Source: Diabrotica undecimpunctata
Taxonomy: Eukaryota; Arthropoda; Insecta; Coleoptera; Chrysomelidae
Assembly: GCF_040954645.1 (NCBI RefSeq)
Contig: NC_092806.1
Location: forward strand, 24,949,644 to 25,013,643
Direction: 5' to 3'
Length of the DNA: 64,000 nt
Both the position numbers and the translations under genes were made by a program. The notes under the pieces are model-generated. The model did no database searches. It was not told where the DNA came from and saw only the letters and a program-made list of their open reading frames with translations. Below, piece after piece: positions 1-10,332 of this stretch (its first letter is position 1; each line of letters opens with the position of its first letter).

Positions 1-1652
1 TTGGTTGGCCTAGGGTAGTTGTTTATGACTTCAATTCTATCTTCTGCAAGACTAATCCCTTTTGTGTCTAATTTGAATCCTAAATACAATACCTCTTTTT
101 GGAAAAACTGACACTTTTGAATATTTAATTTTAATCCTGCTTGATCAAGTTCTTCGAGAACAGTATGAATATGTCGTAGATGGCTTGTTATATCCGGTGA
201 GAAAATTAATAAATCATCTATGTAATGTACAACAAATTCTCCATGCCTATTTAAAATTGTGTGTAATGCGCGAACCAAAGCAGCGCATGCACTTTGTAGT
301 CCAAATGGTACTACCCTAAATCGGTACACCACTCCGTCGATAGAAAAAGCGGTATAATTTCGACACTTTTCTGCCAAAGGTATTAACCAAAAACTGTGTT
401 TCAAATCGATTTTGGAGAAAATGTGTGATCCTGTGATTCGTCCAAAAATGGCTTCTATGTTCAAAGGCGCTTCGTATTGCGCGATTGTGTGCGAATTAAT
501 GTTTCTTGCATCTAAACATAATCGCAAATCACCATTTGATTTTTTTACGCATACTATCGGGTTGATATATGGAGAGTCACATCTTTCGATCACCTTGTCT
601 TTGATCATATTTTCAATTTCCTGTCCGACGCTTTGCCTGTATTTATACGGGATTGGATAAGTTTTTGATTTAAAATTTTCTAAGTTTTGAACTTTAAAAG
701 AATGTTCATAATTTTTAGCCACTCGGCTTTCTTCATTAATAAGATCTCCATAATTTTCTAAAATCTTCTCTATTTCCTTCTCCATGTTTTCTCCACATAT
801 TATTTTTCTTTCATCCTCAGTTTCTTCACATGTGTTCACTGTCCGTATTACTTCTTCACAAAATTCTGGATTCTCGTCCATAATTGCCATTTCTTCTCTG
901 TCCTCTTCCGTTATTTCTTCTTCTATTTTTTCTTTATCTTTAATTTCTATCTGGTATTCCGAGCACCATGTTTCGGCTCCTTCCATTTTTCTGCTTATAG
1001 CTTCCTTTTTTTCCTGCTTTCTTTTCGAACTCTTCTTCTTTTTTTTTATTCTCTTTTCCTCTTCGGATTGATTTTTTTCTTGAGCTTTCGATTTATCCTC
1101 TACCGTCATATTGATTTCTTTATGTTTTTCTTGTCCATTTATCCTTTCAGAAAATTTTCTCCTATCTGTTTCCTTTTCTTCTTCTATGTTGTCTGGTTCT
1201 GCTCTGATTTCCAGTTGATTTTCCGAAAAATTGATGGTGATATGTTTTTCACTCAATTCATCAATTCCCGCTATCATATCATGATTTAGATCTTCGATCA
1301 CCACACATTGCATAATATAGAATTGGTCTCCCACTCTGATCCGTACTCCTAAACCTTCATTTGCTGTCGTCAATTTTTTATTATTTGCACCCACTAAAGC
1401 AACCCTCGGAATCTTATACACAAATCTGTCCATATTTAATTCTTTTACTAGTTTTTTATTGATTAACGAAATTTCCGATCCAGAATCAATCAGAATTTTA
1501 ATCGCTTTATGTTTTATAAATGCATCTAAAAAAATTAGACTGGAATTAGAATTTTGTTTTTCGTTTCCCGCCAACTGTATAAACTCTCTCGGGTGACAAA
1601 AAATACCGGAGAGTTTTTTACTTTTGTTTAGTGGATGCCTTATTGAAAATCC
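1..1652 (-). CDS. pol: gypsy pol polyprotein, N-terminal part (protease and reverse transcriptase), partial
   Basis: The frame is open from about 1652 to the left edge and lies in the -1 frame relative to the end of gag, so expression by -1 frameshifting is likely by analogy with other gypsy elements. A retropepsin motif IDSGSE is encoded near 1479-1490. It is followed by a Lys/Glu-rich linker and then a reverse transcriptase: KIDLKHSFWLIPL (motif A) near 380-420, VVPFGLQSA near 295-320, and the catalytic box YIDDLLIFS around 198-224. All checked segments share one codon phase with no shift between them. The protein copies genomic RNA into DNA inside a virus-like particle. RNase H and integrase would follow beyond position 1. 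The family assignment is firm; the exact pol start is inferred. Confidence 0.85.
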
Positions 1653-3067
1653 TGTCTGGATTCATTGAATACTTCTTCTTCCTCCTTTTCTATTGCCACA
1701 TGATTCATCTCTCTTCTGTTTTGTCGTTGGAATCTCTGATTATTTCTATCGTCCCTTTGTTCGTTCGTATTCCTATTCGGAGGATTTTGTGCATCTTTAT
1801 TCCTGTTGTGATTTTCATTTCTTCTATTTTGTGTATCATTCCGGTTATCGTAATTTTGTTGTCTATTGTAATTATTGTAATTTCTCGGCCTATATTCGTT
1901 TGTTGATCTGGGATGTCGGTTTCTCTGGTCATAATTTGATGAATACCTTCTTTCCGCTCCATTATATTGGTCATGTTGTCTTCTATTTCTCATTTCTTTT
2001 TTTTTCGCTTCTTTTAATTGAAGGAATTGGCACAAACTATCAATATCTTGATAATTTCTCAAAATCACGTGATCTTCCAACGTTTCCTCAAAATGTCTGC
2101 TGATCATTTCTACCAGCTGTTCGGTAGAATATTTGTATTCTAGATATTTTGAATTGTTATATATCTGCAAAGCATATCTTTCTTCAGATATTCCCATTTT
2201 TTCGTGATATTTTCCATTCTGTAGCTCTTGGTTGATTTCTCTCTGTTTATTTTTTCCCCAGAAATAGTTGAGAAATTTATTTTCAAAATCTGTCCAATTT
2301 TCAAACTCATCTTCCTTGCTTTCATACCATAACGCTGCTCCTTCTTTCAAATGGTTTCTAATTGTTTCTTTGCAATCGTCAAAATATCTAATATGTTGTA
2401 ATTTGGTTTTCAAATTTTTAACAAACGGTACTGGGTGTGTTTTCCGAATATCCCCGCCAAACTGTATTTTTATGTCACCCGGACTTTGGATGAGTACTTC
2501 TCTCCTGTCTCCCATCTCTCGTTGTTTTCTGATATCCTCAATTTGTTTTTCTATTTCTTTCTTGTCTTCTTTCATTACATTTTCAAGTTTGCTTTCTAAT
2601 TCCTCCAAATTATCTTTAATTCTCATTTCTTGTTCTTTCATATCATTTTTAATTTCATTAATCTCTTCTATTTGGTGTATCAGTTCTTTCTTTATCCCCT
2701 CAACACATCCTCTAATTTCCTGTTCATAGTTTTCCAGACGCTGCTCTATATTGCTCATTGTTTGTTTTGTTTCCCGTTGGTTTTCTTCCATTTTTAGTGA
2801 TGTTTCTTGTTGATTTCTATCCATTTTATCCATTTTCTTTGATGTTTCATTCATTGTTTGTGTCTGTATTTGCATCATTGCTAATAATTTTTCCAGCATT
2901 CCTGTTTCTTTTCTTTCCTCCATTATTGTGGCATTTCCTTCATTATCCGATCCTTCATCAATAATTGTTTCCTCTTCTATCTTATCCTCTTTCCTTTCTT
3001 GCGTTTTACTTTGACTCCTTGTGGTCGACCTGTTGTTTCTTTTCGTTACTGTTTTTGTCCCCGCCAA
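1640..3067 (-). CDS. gag: gypsy Gag (capsid) protein with coiled coil and Arg/Asn-rich tail
   Basis: A 475-residue frame. Residues about 20-60 are charged. Residues about 60-185 form a long Glu/Lys-rich coiled coil. Residues about 215-365 resemble the retrotransposon Gag capsid fold, with the segments WYESKEDEF and FENKFLNYFWGK typical of the family. The tail (about 375-450) is rich in Arg, Asn and Gln, and no CCHC zinc knuckle is visible, so RNA binding probably relies on this basic tail. The first codon of the open frame is TTG, at the place where the primer-binding site (TGGCGGGGAC) should be. The first in-frame ATG is further in, so the true start is uncertain. Pol follows in the -1 frame. 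Confidence 0.85.
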   Translation of the reverse strand: MAGTKTVTKRNNRSTTRSQSKTQERKEDKIEEETIIDEGSDNEGNATIMEERKETGMLEKLLAMMQIQTQTMNETSKKMDKMDRNQQETSLKMEENQRETKQTMSNIEQRLENYEQEIRGCVEGIKKELIHQIEEINEIKNDMKEQEMRIKDNLEELESKLENVMKEDKKEIEKQIEDIRKQREMGDRREVLIQSPGDIKIQFGGDIRKTHPVPFVKNLKTKLQHIRYFDDCKETIRNHLKEGAALWYESKEDEFENWTDFENKFLNYFWGKNKQREINQELQNGKYHEKMGISEERYALQIYNNSKYLEYKYSTEQLVEMISRHFEETLEDHVILRNYQDIDSLCQFLQLKEAKKKEMRNRRQHDQYNGAERRYSSNYDQRNRHPRSTNEYRPRNYNNYNRQQNYDNRNDTQNRRNENHNRNKDAQNPPNRNTNEQRDDRNNQRFQRQNRREMNHVAIEKEEEEVFNESRQDFQ

Positions 3068-3068
3068 A

Positions 3069-4438
3069 TGTGAAATTTTACAACACTCTATATGTTTCAG
3101 AACACGACAATATTTCTCCCCAAATGTATTAAATTTTCACGACAAATATCAAATATGCAATCAGTAAAATTCAAATAATTCAAAATAAATATCAAATGTA
3201 CGATTGGTAAAGAAAATAAAATAAAATAATTCAATAGCAGTAAATATCCACTAACTACGATCAATCAATAAATCAAATTTATATTCCCTGGAAAATTGTC
3301 AAAATACTTTCAAATTCAAATTCCCTCAATGTTATATGTTTTTATCTCTGCATCACCTGTACTTATTCCAGATCTCTTTCCCTTCCTTCAAATGTAAAGC
3401 TGCGATATTTTCAAGCCCCACGTTTTGGAAGCCAGTTATTGTGATATTTAAAGTCTTGGTGCGCCAAGGAATAATTAGCTAATTAATTTTTGATTAATTA
3501 AAATTATTTCAATGATGTGATTATGACTCTATCACAATTTTTAATTCTTTTATCTCAGGGTTAAAATTCGTGCTTCAATATCTATGCTATTACATGTGAA
3601 AGGTAAGGTCCAGAGAATACCGGAATAATAAAAAACACATATGATCTAACACTATATATTAAAAAAAAATAATGAAATAATTCACACTCAAAAGTTTTCA
3701 ATAAACAAATCTCATGTAAGGATTCTCAAAATTTTGTTCTCCGTACGTGAACAATCAAAATTAATGGTACAAACAATATTAATTGAAAACTCAAAATCCA
3801 AACTATTCTAACTCTCCTAATCAAAATATTTATATCCTTTCTAAATTACGTGTAAAAATTGTGTTATCAATAAAAGAAAAAAAAACTGCAGAAACAAAAT
3901 ATCTCTCTCTGATGATGAGTGGTCCAAATCCTTGTTCCTTGTAGACTATATTATCTCCTCTCAACCGCTCCCTATGTAATCAGCAATCGTACAACAGATT
4001 GTTGCAAGTATATCGTCTTTAATGATCTCCTTCAAAAGCACAACTCATTCAAATTATGATAGCCTTTCTCCTCTCGATAAACTGAATCTCTCGTTGGCCC
4101 GAGTGAAAAATGACTCTTGGAATATCTTCTCTTTACGATAAACTGAATCTCTCGTTGGCCTGAACAGTGACTCTTGGAATATAAGTAGGAAAATATGACT
4201 TACAATATTTTGCTGCTCCAGCTTCTGTCAGATACACTAACTCCACAAAAACTCACTAACATTCAACACTACTGCTTGCTACCTCTCAGGAACCGCCAGA
4301 GAACAATCCTTGTTCCTCTTACAGATTTGGAAAACCAACTAACTGCTATCTTTTCTCTCTCCTCAATCTCGCTAAACTTTCTCCCACACACTTATCCCAC
4401 CTTTTTCAATCTCCGCCAATCACAACTCGTCACAATTC
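3069..4438 (-). repeat. Long terminal repeat of the gypsy element
   Basis: Non-coding AT-rich DNA between gag and unrelated flanking sequence. On the minus strand it would start near TGTGACGAG and end just before TGGCGGGGAC, which fits a primer-binding site next to gag. At about 1.37 kb it is long for a gypsy LTR. Inside is an imperfect tandem duplication (4075-4125 and 4136-4182, offset 61 bp). Borders are inferred because the partner LTR is not in the window. Confidence 0.55.
4075..4182. repeat. Two-copy tandem duplication inside the LTR
   Basis: Both units start CGATAAACTGAATCTCTCG and end GACTCTTGGAATAT. Copy 1 spans 4075-4125 and copy 2 spans 4136-4182, the second lacking a few bases in the middle. 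Duplicated blocks in an LTR upstream region often act as enhancer-like elements, but no function is shown here. Confidence 0.8.
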
Positions 4439-4852
4439 CCCCATTTCTTCATTTCGATAACAAACAAATTTTTACCTATAATTATAAATTTCCTAAAACT
4501 TATTTACAAATAATATTTTTCTATAAATCTTAAAACTAACAAAAACCTCTTTCTAAAATATCTTCTATTGTCTTTAATCACTGCACTAATGCATTTGTAA
4601 AAACCCGTTTCAATTTGTCTTTTGTTTCACTTAAACTTATGCGGGTCACTCAAGTTTAACAAAGAAATGATTGATGTAAAGCTTACATTTTGTTTGGTAC
4701 AGGTAATTCAAGGATTTAATAACTTTCCTTCTCCGAAATGTTTGTTGGATATTATCCTACTTATCTGAATTATTTTAATGTTTTTGAACTTTGAAATATT
4801 TTTAAACAAACCAATATTTTTCTCGATTTTACATATCATAACAATATATACC
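4439..4852. other. Non-coding AT-rich interval
   Basis: No open frame with family similarity and no clear repeat structure. It separates the gypsy LTR from the SINE. Its right part may belong to the SINE tail. Confidence 0.5.
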
Positions 4853-5130
4853 CGGTATTTAGGCGTTCCACGCCCTTCCGGTAGGGATCTATGGAGGAGT
4901 ATCACCTAGCCGCAAGCCCTTATCTCTTGCCGTACTGCTCCACCATAGGCCGATCAGATACCAGCATATTCTAGACTAAGCCGCAGATTCATTTTAGAAT
5001 TTTAAACTACTGCGTTAGCCTTTTTGTTATCTGTTCACCGAGCCGGGGATTTGAACTGACATCTCTCGCATTGAAGCGAAGGAGAAGCCAGCCGCCCAGC
5101 CCGCTTGGCTATCAGATCGACAACTATACT
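4853..5130 (-). mobile_element. tRNA-derived SINE
   Basis: On the minus strand the head (about 5130 to 5040) contains an RNA polymerase III A box, TAGCCAAGCGGG, and about 45 bases later a B box, AGTTCAAATCC, followed by CCGGCTC. This spacing and order match a tRNA gene, but the sequence does not fold into a normal functional tRNA and continues into a unique body that includes GGAGCAGTACGGCAAGAG and ends near TACCGGGTATATATTG. That is the layout of a tRNA-head SINE. I found no clean target duplication and no second copy in the window. A SINE depends on a LINE for mobility. Confidence 0.7.
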
Positions 5131-5185
5131 ATGATACGTCTTCAAATATCATCAACATTTGTAACACAAAAAAAATCATTTAAAC

Positions 5186-5570
5186 ATAACTACAAAAATA
5201 AGGGCACAAAATAAAACGGAATATGGCGAAGAAGATACAACTCTGAACTATACAAAATATACCAGGATCCGGATATTATAACAGTCATTAAAATAGGACG
5301 GCTGCGTTGGATAGGACATGTAGAAAGAATGGAAGAAGGCGAAATACCAAACAAAATATTCAAACAGATGCCAGTAGGAAAAAGAACAAGAGGAAGACCG
5401 AAACTGAGATACTTAGAACAAATAGAAAATGATAACACAACCTTAAAAATAAAAAACTGGAGAAAAAAAGCACGAAACAGATCAGAATGGAGAAGAATCC
5501 TGGAACAGGCCAAGACCCAAAAAGGGTTGTCGAGCCAGTGATGATGATGGTGATGATAACTACAAAAATA
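5186..5570 (+). mobile_element. 5'-truncated LINE (RTE-like) with perfect 15-bp target duplication
   Basis: The insert is 5201-5555, flanked by identical copies of ATAACTACAAAAATA at 5186-5200 and 5556-5570. It encodes only the C-terminal end of a LINE protein: GRLRWIGHVERMEEGE, then KRTRGRPKLRYLEQ, ending QAKTQKGLSSQ and a stop at 5541. A short TGA-type microsatellite tail follows. Truncation at the 5' end, a microsatellite tail and direct target repeats are the marks of target-primed reverse transcription. A 101-bp relative of the same 3' end lies at 25576-25676. Confidence 0.92.
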
Positions 5571-5829
5571 TTAGCTTTTATTATCTGGTGGCAGTCTTTC
5601 ATAAAAATTAAAAATTAAATTTAACATCTTTTTGACATTCATTTTGAATTTTGTAGCATGGCGGTCATTGGAGGCGTTTCCTGAAGTTCTGACGTACCTC
5701 CAGGAACATTTCCACCTCCATGAGACTTGACGTCTTGCAAAATCCAGAGACCATATTACACTTTCAATATAGGCAGTATGTAACTCATCAGGTACAAGCC
5801 AGTGCTCATTAAGATATAACAAATCAGCT
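5571..5829. other. Unrecognised interval with a short minus-strand open frame
   Basis: An 83-codon minus-strand frame (5571-5822) is present, but its product has no family I recognise. Coding status is doubtful. It may be a fragment of an older element. Confidence 0.3.
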
Positions 5830-6925
5830 AAAACGTGATTCTTCTTCTTTCAGTGCCTATTCGTTCCGAATATTGGCAATCATTCTGGCTATAATTATTT
5901 TATTGACTGATGCTTTAAATAGATTCGTTGTTGTTGTGGAGAACCATTTCCTCAGGTTCTTCAACCATGATATTCTCCTTCTCCCAATTTCTCGCTTTCC
6001 GAATACTTTACCCTGTAGGATTACCTTCAGTAATCTGTATTTAGTGCTGTTTCTCAGTATACATCACCTCTCTTTCTTTGCCCACTCTTCGTAATACGGT
6101 CTCGTTGGTTATCTTGTCTGTCCATGATATCCTTAGAATTCGCCTGTACAGCCACATTTCGAAGGCTTCAAGTTTTTTCTCCATTGCTTCAGTTAGTGTC
6201 CAGGATTCAACTCCGTAATACAATATTGAGAAGATATAACATCGTAGGAGCCTTACTTTTATCTCCAGATTAAGATTGTGGCTTTTAAAGAGTTTGGCCA
6301 TGTTATTGAATGCACTCCTAGCCTTCTCTATTCTACATTTTATTTCCTGTGAGTGATCCCATTGTTCATTTACTGTTGTTCCAAGATAGTTATACTGTTT
6401 TACTCGGTCCACTGGTGTATTATTGATAAGTAGTTGAGCGTCTCTAACTTTATTTTTGCTGATGATCATAAATTTAGTTTTTGTTATATTTACTTGAAGT
6501 CCAAATCTTTCACTTACTTCATTTACTTTGTTTATTAGTTGCTGTAAACTGTTCAAACTGTCTGCAAAAATAACGGTGTCGTCTGCATAACGGATGTTGT
6601 TTAGGCGTTCTCCATTTAGAAGTATTCCATGTTCGCATTTTTCCAAGGCTTCACTAAATATTTCCTTTGAATATAGATTAAATAATATAGGTGAAAGTAT
6701 ACAACCTTGTCTAACGCCTCGTAGAATCTGGATCATTTCCGTTGGTTCACCTCCAAAATTCGTTCATATTGTGGCTGATTGGTTCCAGTATAAATTTTGT
6801 ATTATACGCCGATCTTTATCATCCATTTGGGCTTTTGTTAGAATATTCATCATTTTTGGTGTTGAACTGTATCAAATGCTTTTTGGTAGTCCACAAAGCA
6901 GGTGTAAATATCGCAAAACGTGATT
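5830..6925 (-). mobile_element. 5'-truncated RTE-like LINE with 11-bp target duplication
   Basis: The insert is 5841-6914, between direct repeats AAAACGTGATT at 5830-5840 and 6915-6925. On the minus strand it starts within the reverse transcriptase (CFVDYQKAFDTVQH), has a frame break near 6740-6870, and continues as a 231-codon frame with GVRQGCILSPILFNLYS and the catalytic IRYADDTVIFADS. The C-terminal domain contains FEMWLYRRILRISWTDK. The last codons shift frame near 6045 before the conserved end, MIANIRNE and a stop, followed by a GAAGAA-type tail. The copy at 47129-47946 belongs to the same family. Confidence 0.92.
6041..6736 (-). pseudogene. Reverse transcriptase C-terminal fragment, RTE-like LINE
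   Basis: The open frame holds RT motifs B to E and the start of the post-RT domain of a LINE ORF2. The YADD box is intact. No endonuclease domain is present, because the copy is truncated upstream, so it cannot act alone. The frame ends early relative to the family (REVMYTEKQH and a stop), consistent with a frameshift in a dead copy. Confidence 0.85.
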
Positions 6926-7718
6926 GGGCAGTACTTATTCAAGCAAAAAGCGAATAAACTGCACATCATATTTAATATATATTCTGATATTTAGGGGTCC
7001 TTTATAAAGGTTTATATAGAATAGTGCGTAATGTTCCTAAAAGCTACACCAAAGAAGATCGCGCTTTAAAATTCTCGTTGTATATTTATTAATAAAAAGT
7101 GTCGTCTAAAAACACGTTAAACATTTTTTTATGATTAAAATAACGTAATATTATCCTTTTACCTGCTAAACGACTTCGATCAAAACTATTGTTTGACTTT
7201 TTGCCCGGTGATCGATCAGTTGCAACAAATCTTTTCGCCCATCTAATTACGTTCCCATACGGAATGCTGCCACGTGTTACGAGTCCCAGAGATCATCTCT
7301 GTGGGATATCGGGCCCGTTACCCATATAAATAGAGTTAACATTATACATCCAAAACTTGGCAGTTGCACAGTGGTTGATTCTAAGAAACAGTTAAAAATA
7401 TTTGGGACAAAAGGTGTTCATGTGGGTAGGCTCGTAAAAAAGTGGGTTTTTAATATTTATAAGTAACTGAGACAACAAAGATGTCGTTTGGTGTCGTGAA
7501 GATATAATAAAACTGTTTGGTACGGTTTTGAAACAAAGGATTAAGCAATCAAATATATCAAATTGTAATGGATCATTTGTCGTTTTTTCGGTTTTAGACA
7601 ATACAAGAATATTTAGTGATCTGTTATAAAAAAATAATAAAAATAATTAAAGAGAGGTATCTATAAAATTGGTAATCTTTGCGGAAAAGTTTGAACAGTA
7701 CTAAAATTTAAAATACTT
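6926..7718. other. Non-coding interval
   Basis: AT-rich with no recognisable gene. The part 7190-7330 is less AT-rich (for example CCACGTGTTACGAGTCCC) and could be part of an old repeat, but I cannot assign it. Confidence 0.45.
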
Positions 7719-8240
7719 AATAAAATATAGTATAATAAAAAGACGAGTTAGACTGGCATGGGCGGCATTTGGCAAACTAAGCTACTTCTTAAAAACGAAA
7801 GATATCCACAGCATCTGAAGACCAAAGTATACAATCAATGTGTACTCCCTGTTCTCACTTATGGTTCCCAAACGTGGACATTTACAAAAGCAAACATGGA
7901 CAAAATCATAAAAGACAAATGTTGCACATAAGATTAATGGATAAAAAGAGAAACGAGTGGATAAGAGAGAAAACAAAAGTGAGGGATGTTAGACAAGAAG
8001 TTGCAAAATTGAAATGGAGATTTGCAGGACACAATATAAGACAAAAAGAAGACCGATGGAACAAAATTCTTATAAGTTGGAGACCGTGGGAATATAAACG
8101 AAGCAGAGGAAGGCCCCAAATGAGATGGGCAGATGATATCAAGAAGCACGTGGGCTCTAGGTGGAAAAGGATTGGGGAGGCCTATGTCCAAAGATGGACC
8201 GAAGAAGGCTAATTAAATAGATAGATTAGAATAAAATATA
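7719..8240 (+). mobile_element. 5'-truncated LINE, same family as the right-edge LINE, with 11-bp AT-rich target duplication
   Basis: The insert 7730-8229 is flanked by AATAAAATATA at 7719-7729 and 8230-8240. Because the repeat is so AT-rich, the duplication is plausible but weaker evidence than the others. Coding remains in order: VRLAWAAFGKLSYFLK, VYNQCVLPVLTYGSQTW, then after a shift near 7925 DKKRNEWIREKTKVRD and GRPQMRWADDIKK, ending QRWTEEG and a stop at 8212. The same C-terminal sequence pattern occurs in the LINE at 62090-64000. The tail is an ATAGATAGA-type repeat. Confidence 0.85.
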
Positions 8241-8443
8241 AGGTAGTTGGGAAGCATAAACACGTGGTTTCGTTATCTCCTGTCGTCTTCAGAAATTATA
8301 ACCGTTTAGAACTTTTCCAATGTTATTACGGGAGAGCTTACATACTGTTTTTCGATTTAAAGTATCGACGGGAGTTCTATAGGTTCACTAATAAATAAAA
8401 AAAAATTTTAAAAATCTTTATTTGCGCACTCTTTCTCCTACAA
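8241..8443. other. Short non-coding interval next to the pogo remnant
   Basis: No feature is recognised. It ends at the inverted repeat that may mark the end of the neighbouring pogo-like element. Confidence 0.4.
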
Positions 8444-8477
8444 ATGGGGCAGTATTACGCAAGTGCGTATTTTGCCC
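8444..8477. repeat. Imperfect palindrome, possible transposon end
   Basis: The arms GGGGCAGTATTACGCA and TGCGTATTTTGCCCC are inverted copies with minor differences around a 2-3-base centre. It lies beyond the C-terminal end of the pogo-like gene, where a terminal or subterminal inverted repeat would be expected. I could not find the partner near 10.4-11 kb, so its role as an element end is inferred. Confidence 0.5.
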
Positions 8478-8859
8478 CAAAACTAAAATGTATAAAACTG
8501 CAAATAAAAGAGATGGTAGGCACTAGGCATTTAAAAGAAGCCAATCTTTATTGAAAAAAACCAAACGTAAAATACAAAACGTTAATCTAAAAGAGAACTG
8601 TATTTATGACTTTAAAATCTCACGAAAACGAAATGTTGTGGCCAGCGCTTAAAAAATACGCCTACATAACCATCATCATTTACTTGGCAGACTTTGGTGA
8701 CAAATAATCACTATGATATTTTTCCAAAAACCTTCACCACCACAAAGTCATCAGTACAACAATATCATAAAATATTTCGTACATCAATGTTTTGCTCTTC
8801 ATCTTTATCGAAAAAATGAACGTGACAAGAATCAATACTTTCTTGACAGAAGAGTGTTA

Positions 8860-10332
8860 CTACTTCTTTTCTCCCTGTTCTTCTAAAAGTCGCTCCTTAT
8901 CTGGTGTCGATGTTAGTAAGGTTGACTTCAAGCTTTTCCTGATTGGTTTCCTTTTTATCTTAATTTTTGGGAAGGGAATAATGTCTGAAGGTGAAATTAC
9001 TGACTGTTCTGATTTTGATGACGACTGGAGTTCTTTCGTGTCAGTAACAGTTTCTTTTTCAATATTTGAAGAACCAGCTACAGAAATTCTGACTTCCGAT
9101 TTTAATGACGGCTGGGACTCTATCGTATCAGTAACAAGTTCTTCTTCTTCTTGTTGAAACTGGATGAAAACATGACCTTTATCGCCTGAATCTTTACCTA
9201 AATCTTGCTCTGTTACTTTTGCTGGCATAAAATCTACGTCTGAAAAAATATTTTTGTCTAGTGGGTAGATTCCTGTAGACCGAAAACTTTCTCTTGCTAT
9301 ATCTACAGTAGCAATTTTTGCAAATGCTGTGGAAAAGAGACTAGCCACATGGTTAATAGAGAGGACCTGTTCTGGATGGGAACTGGTCCAGCTGCCAGCA
9401 ACGCTCTCATAATAAGCTTTTAATGGTTTAAAATATGTCCGATCGAGTGGCTGGGTCTTATGGCTGCTATGTGGTGGCAAACTTAATAAATGGCTGAAAT
9501 TATATTTGGCAAATGTTACTGCTTGAAGACTTGTGTGCGATACATGATTATCTATAATCAGAAGAATGGGGTTCTCCTCTGTTGGACTTATGTATGTTTT
9601 TTTTAAATGCTTCAGGTACTTGATAAACGTAAGCGTGTTCATGTAACCACTATCAGTAACAGCCATGTCGCAGGCAGTGGGCGTCTTTGATTAGAAGAAG
9701 ATTCATTCGTTTTGTAGCAGATAAGAAAAATGGAGGTACATGGTGACCAGTTGTACTCATACAACAAATAGCCGTAATTGTTTGTTCTTGCTCGGCAGCT
9801 GCAGCTTTTGCTACATCTCTCCTTCCAACTGGGGCAACATAACTGGGCAGATAGTTTGATACTGTCTGAATGCCCGTTTCATCGACGTTATAGACACAGT
9901 TGGGATCTCCAAAGTTTCAAAATACTAAGCTAGTTGCACTCTATTAAAGCCCATGGTTATAGCAATACTTGTCTTTTGTGGAACTCGTAAAGATAGTCGG
10001 TTCCTTTTCCTGAAATATGTAGTGAAGGTCAGACCAGCAAACTAATTCACAGGTGAAAATGGATGCTCAATACAGTTTCTTACACAATAAGAGTAAATTA
10101 AAAAACGCAATAACTTCAGCGTCGTTCCATAAAATCGTTTGTCGAGTCCGTTGCAATGCTGAACTATTTCGTTTTCTTCGATCTTGGTTAGAACTGCTTT
10201 AAATCTGCCTAAACACTGGACACCATTTCCTTTTTTCAACCTTTGCCGTAGTGTGGCTTCATGAAATCCCACAGCTTTTGCTGTCTGACGTATAGAAACG
10301 TCATTATTAAGAAGTTCACGAGCTTCGCACAA
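8860..10332 (-). pseudogene. pogo-like transposase, frame-broken
   Basis: Minus strand. The N-terminal frame (10332-10042) has a pipsqueak/CENP-B-type helix-turn-helix, SIRQTAKAVGFHEATLRQRL. After a stop and shifts come NRLSLRVPQKTSIA, a DETGIQTVSNYLPSYVAP segment with the first catalytic Asp, and GHHVPPFFLICYKTN. A 268-codon frame (9666-8860) follows, with LLIIDNHVSH (second Asp) and KTQPLDRTYFKPLKAYY (third Asp), then FRSTGIYPLDK and an acidic, Ser-rich tail. This is the domain order of pogo/Tigger transposases (DDD). At least two frameshifts or stops lie between about 9670 and 10040, so the gene is dead. Confidence 0.88.

Larger units (their letters stand above)
1..4438 (-). mobile_element. 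Ty3/gypsy LTR retrotransposon, truncated by the window edge
   Basis: On the minus strand the order is long terminal repeat (about 3069-4438), gag (1640-3067) and pol with protease then reverse transcriptase (1652 down to 1). This is the normal order of a Ty3/gypsy element. RNase H, integrase and the second LTR lie outside the window on the left. The reading frames I checked in gag and pol are open, so this may be one of the younger insertions here. The outer LTR border near 4438 is a judgement based on a TGTGACGAG start on the minus strand, and cannot be confirmed because the target duplication at the other end is not visible. Confidence 0.85.

Noticed and set aside
412..1289. Plus-strand open frames (for example 412-660, 784-1071)
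   Set aside because: They are antisense shadows of the gypsy pol frame on the minus strand.
1693..2964. Plus-strand hydrophobic open frames over gag
   Set aside because: Antisense of the Lys/Glu-rich gag gene; the hydrophobic character is an artefact of reading the complement.
4708..4905. Minus-strand 65-codon open frame
   Set aside because: Overlaps the SINE tail and AT-rich flank with no family resemblance.
5040..5130. A functional tRNA gene on the minus strand
   Set aside because: A and B boxes are present, but I see no proper acceptor stem and the sequence continues into a SINE body.
8792..9157. Plus-strand 121-codon frame
   Set aside because: Antisense of the C-terminal tail of the pogo-like transposase.
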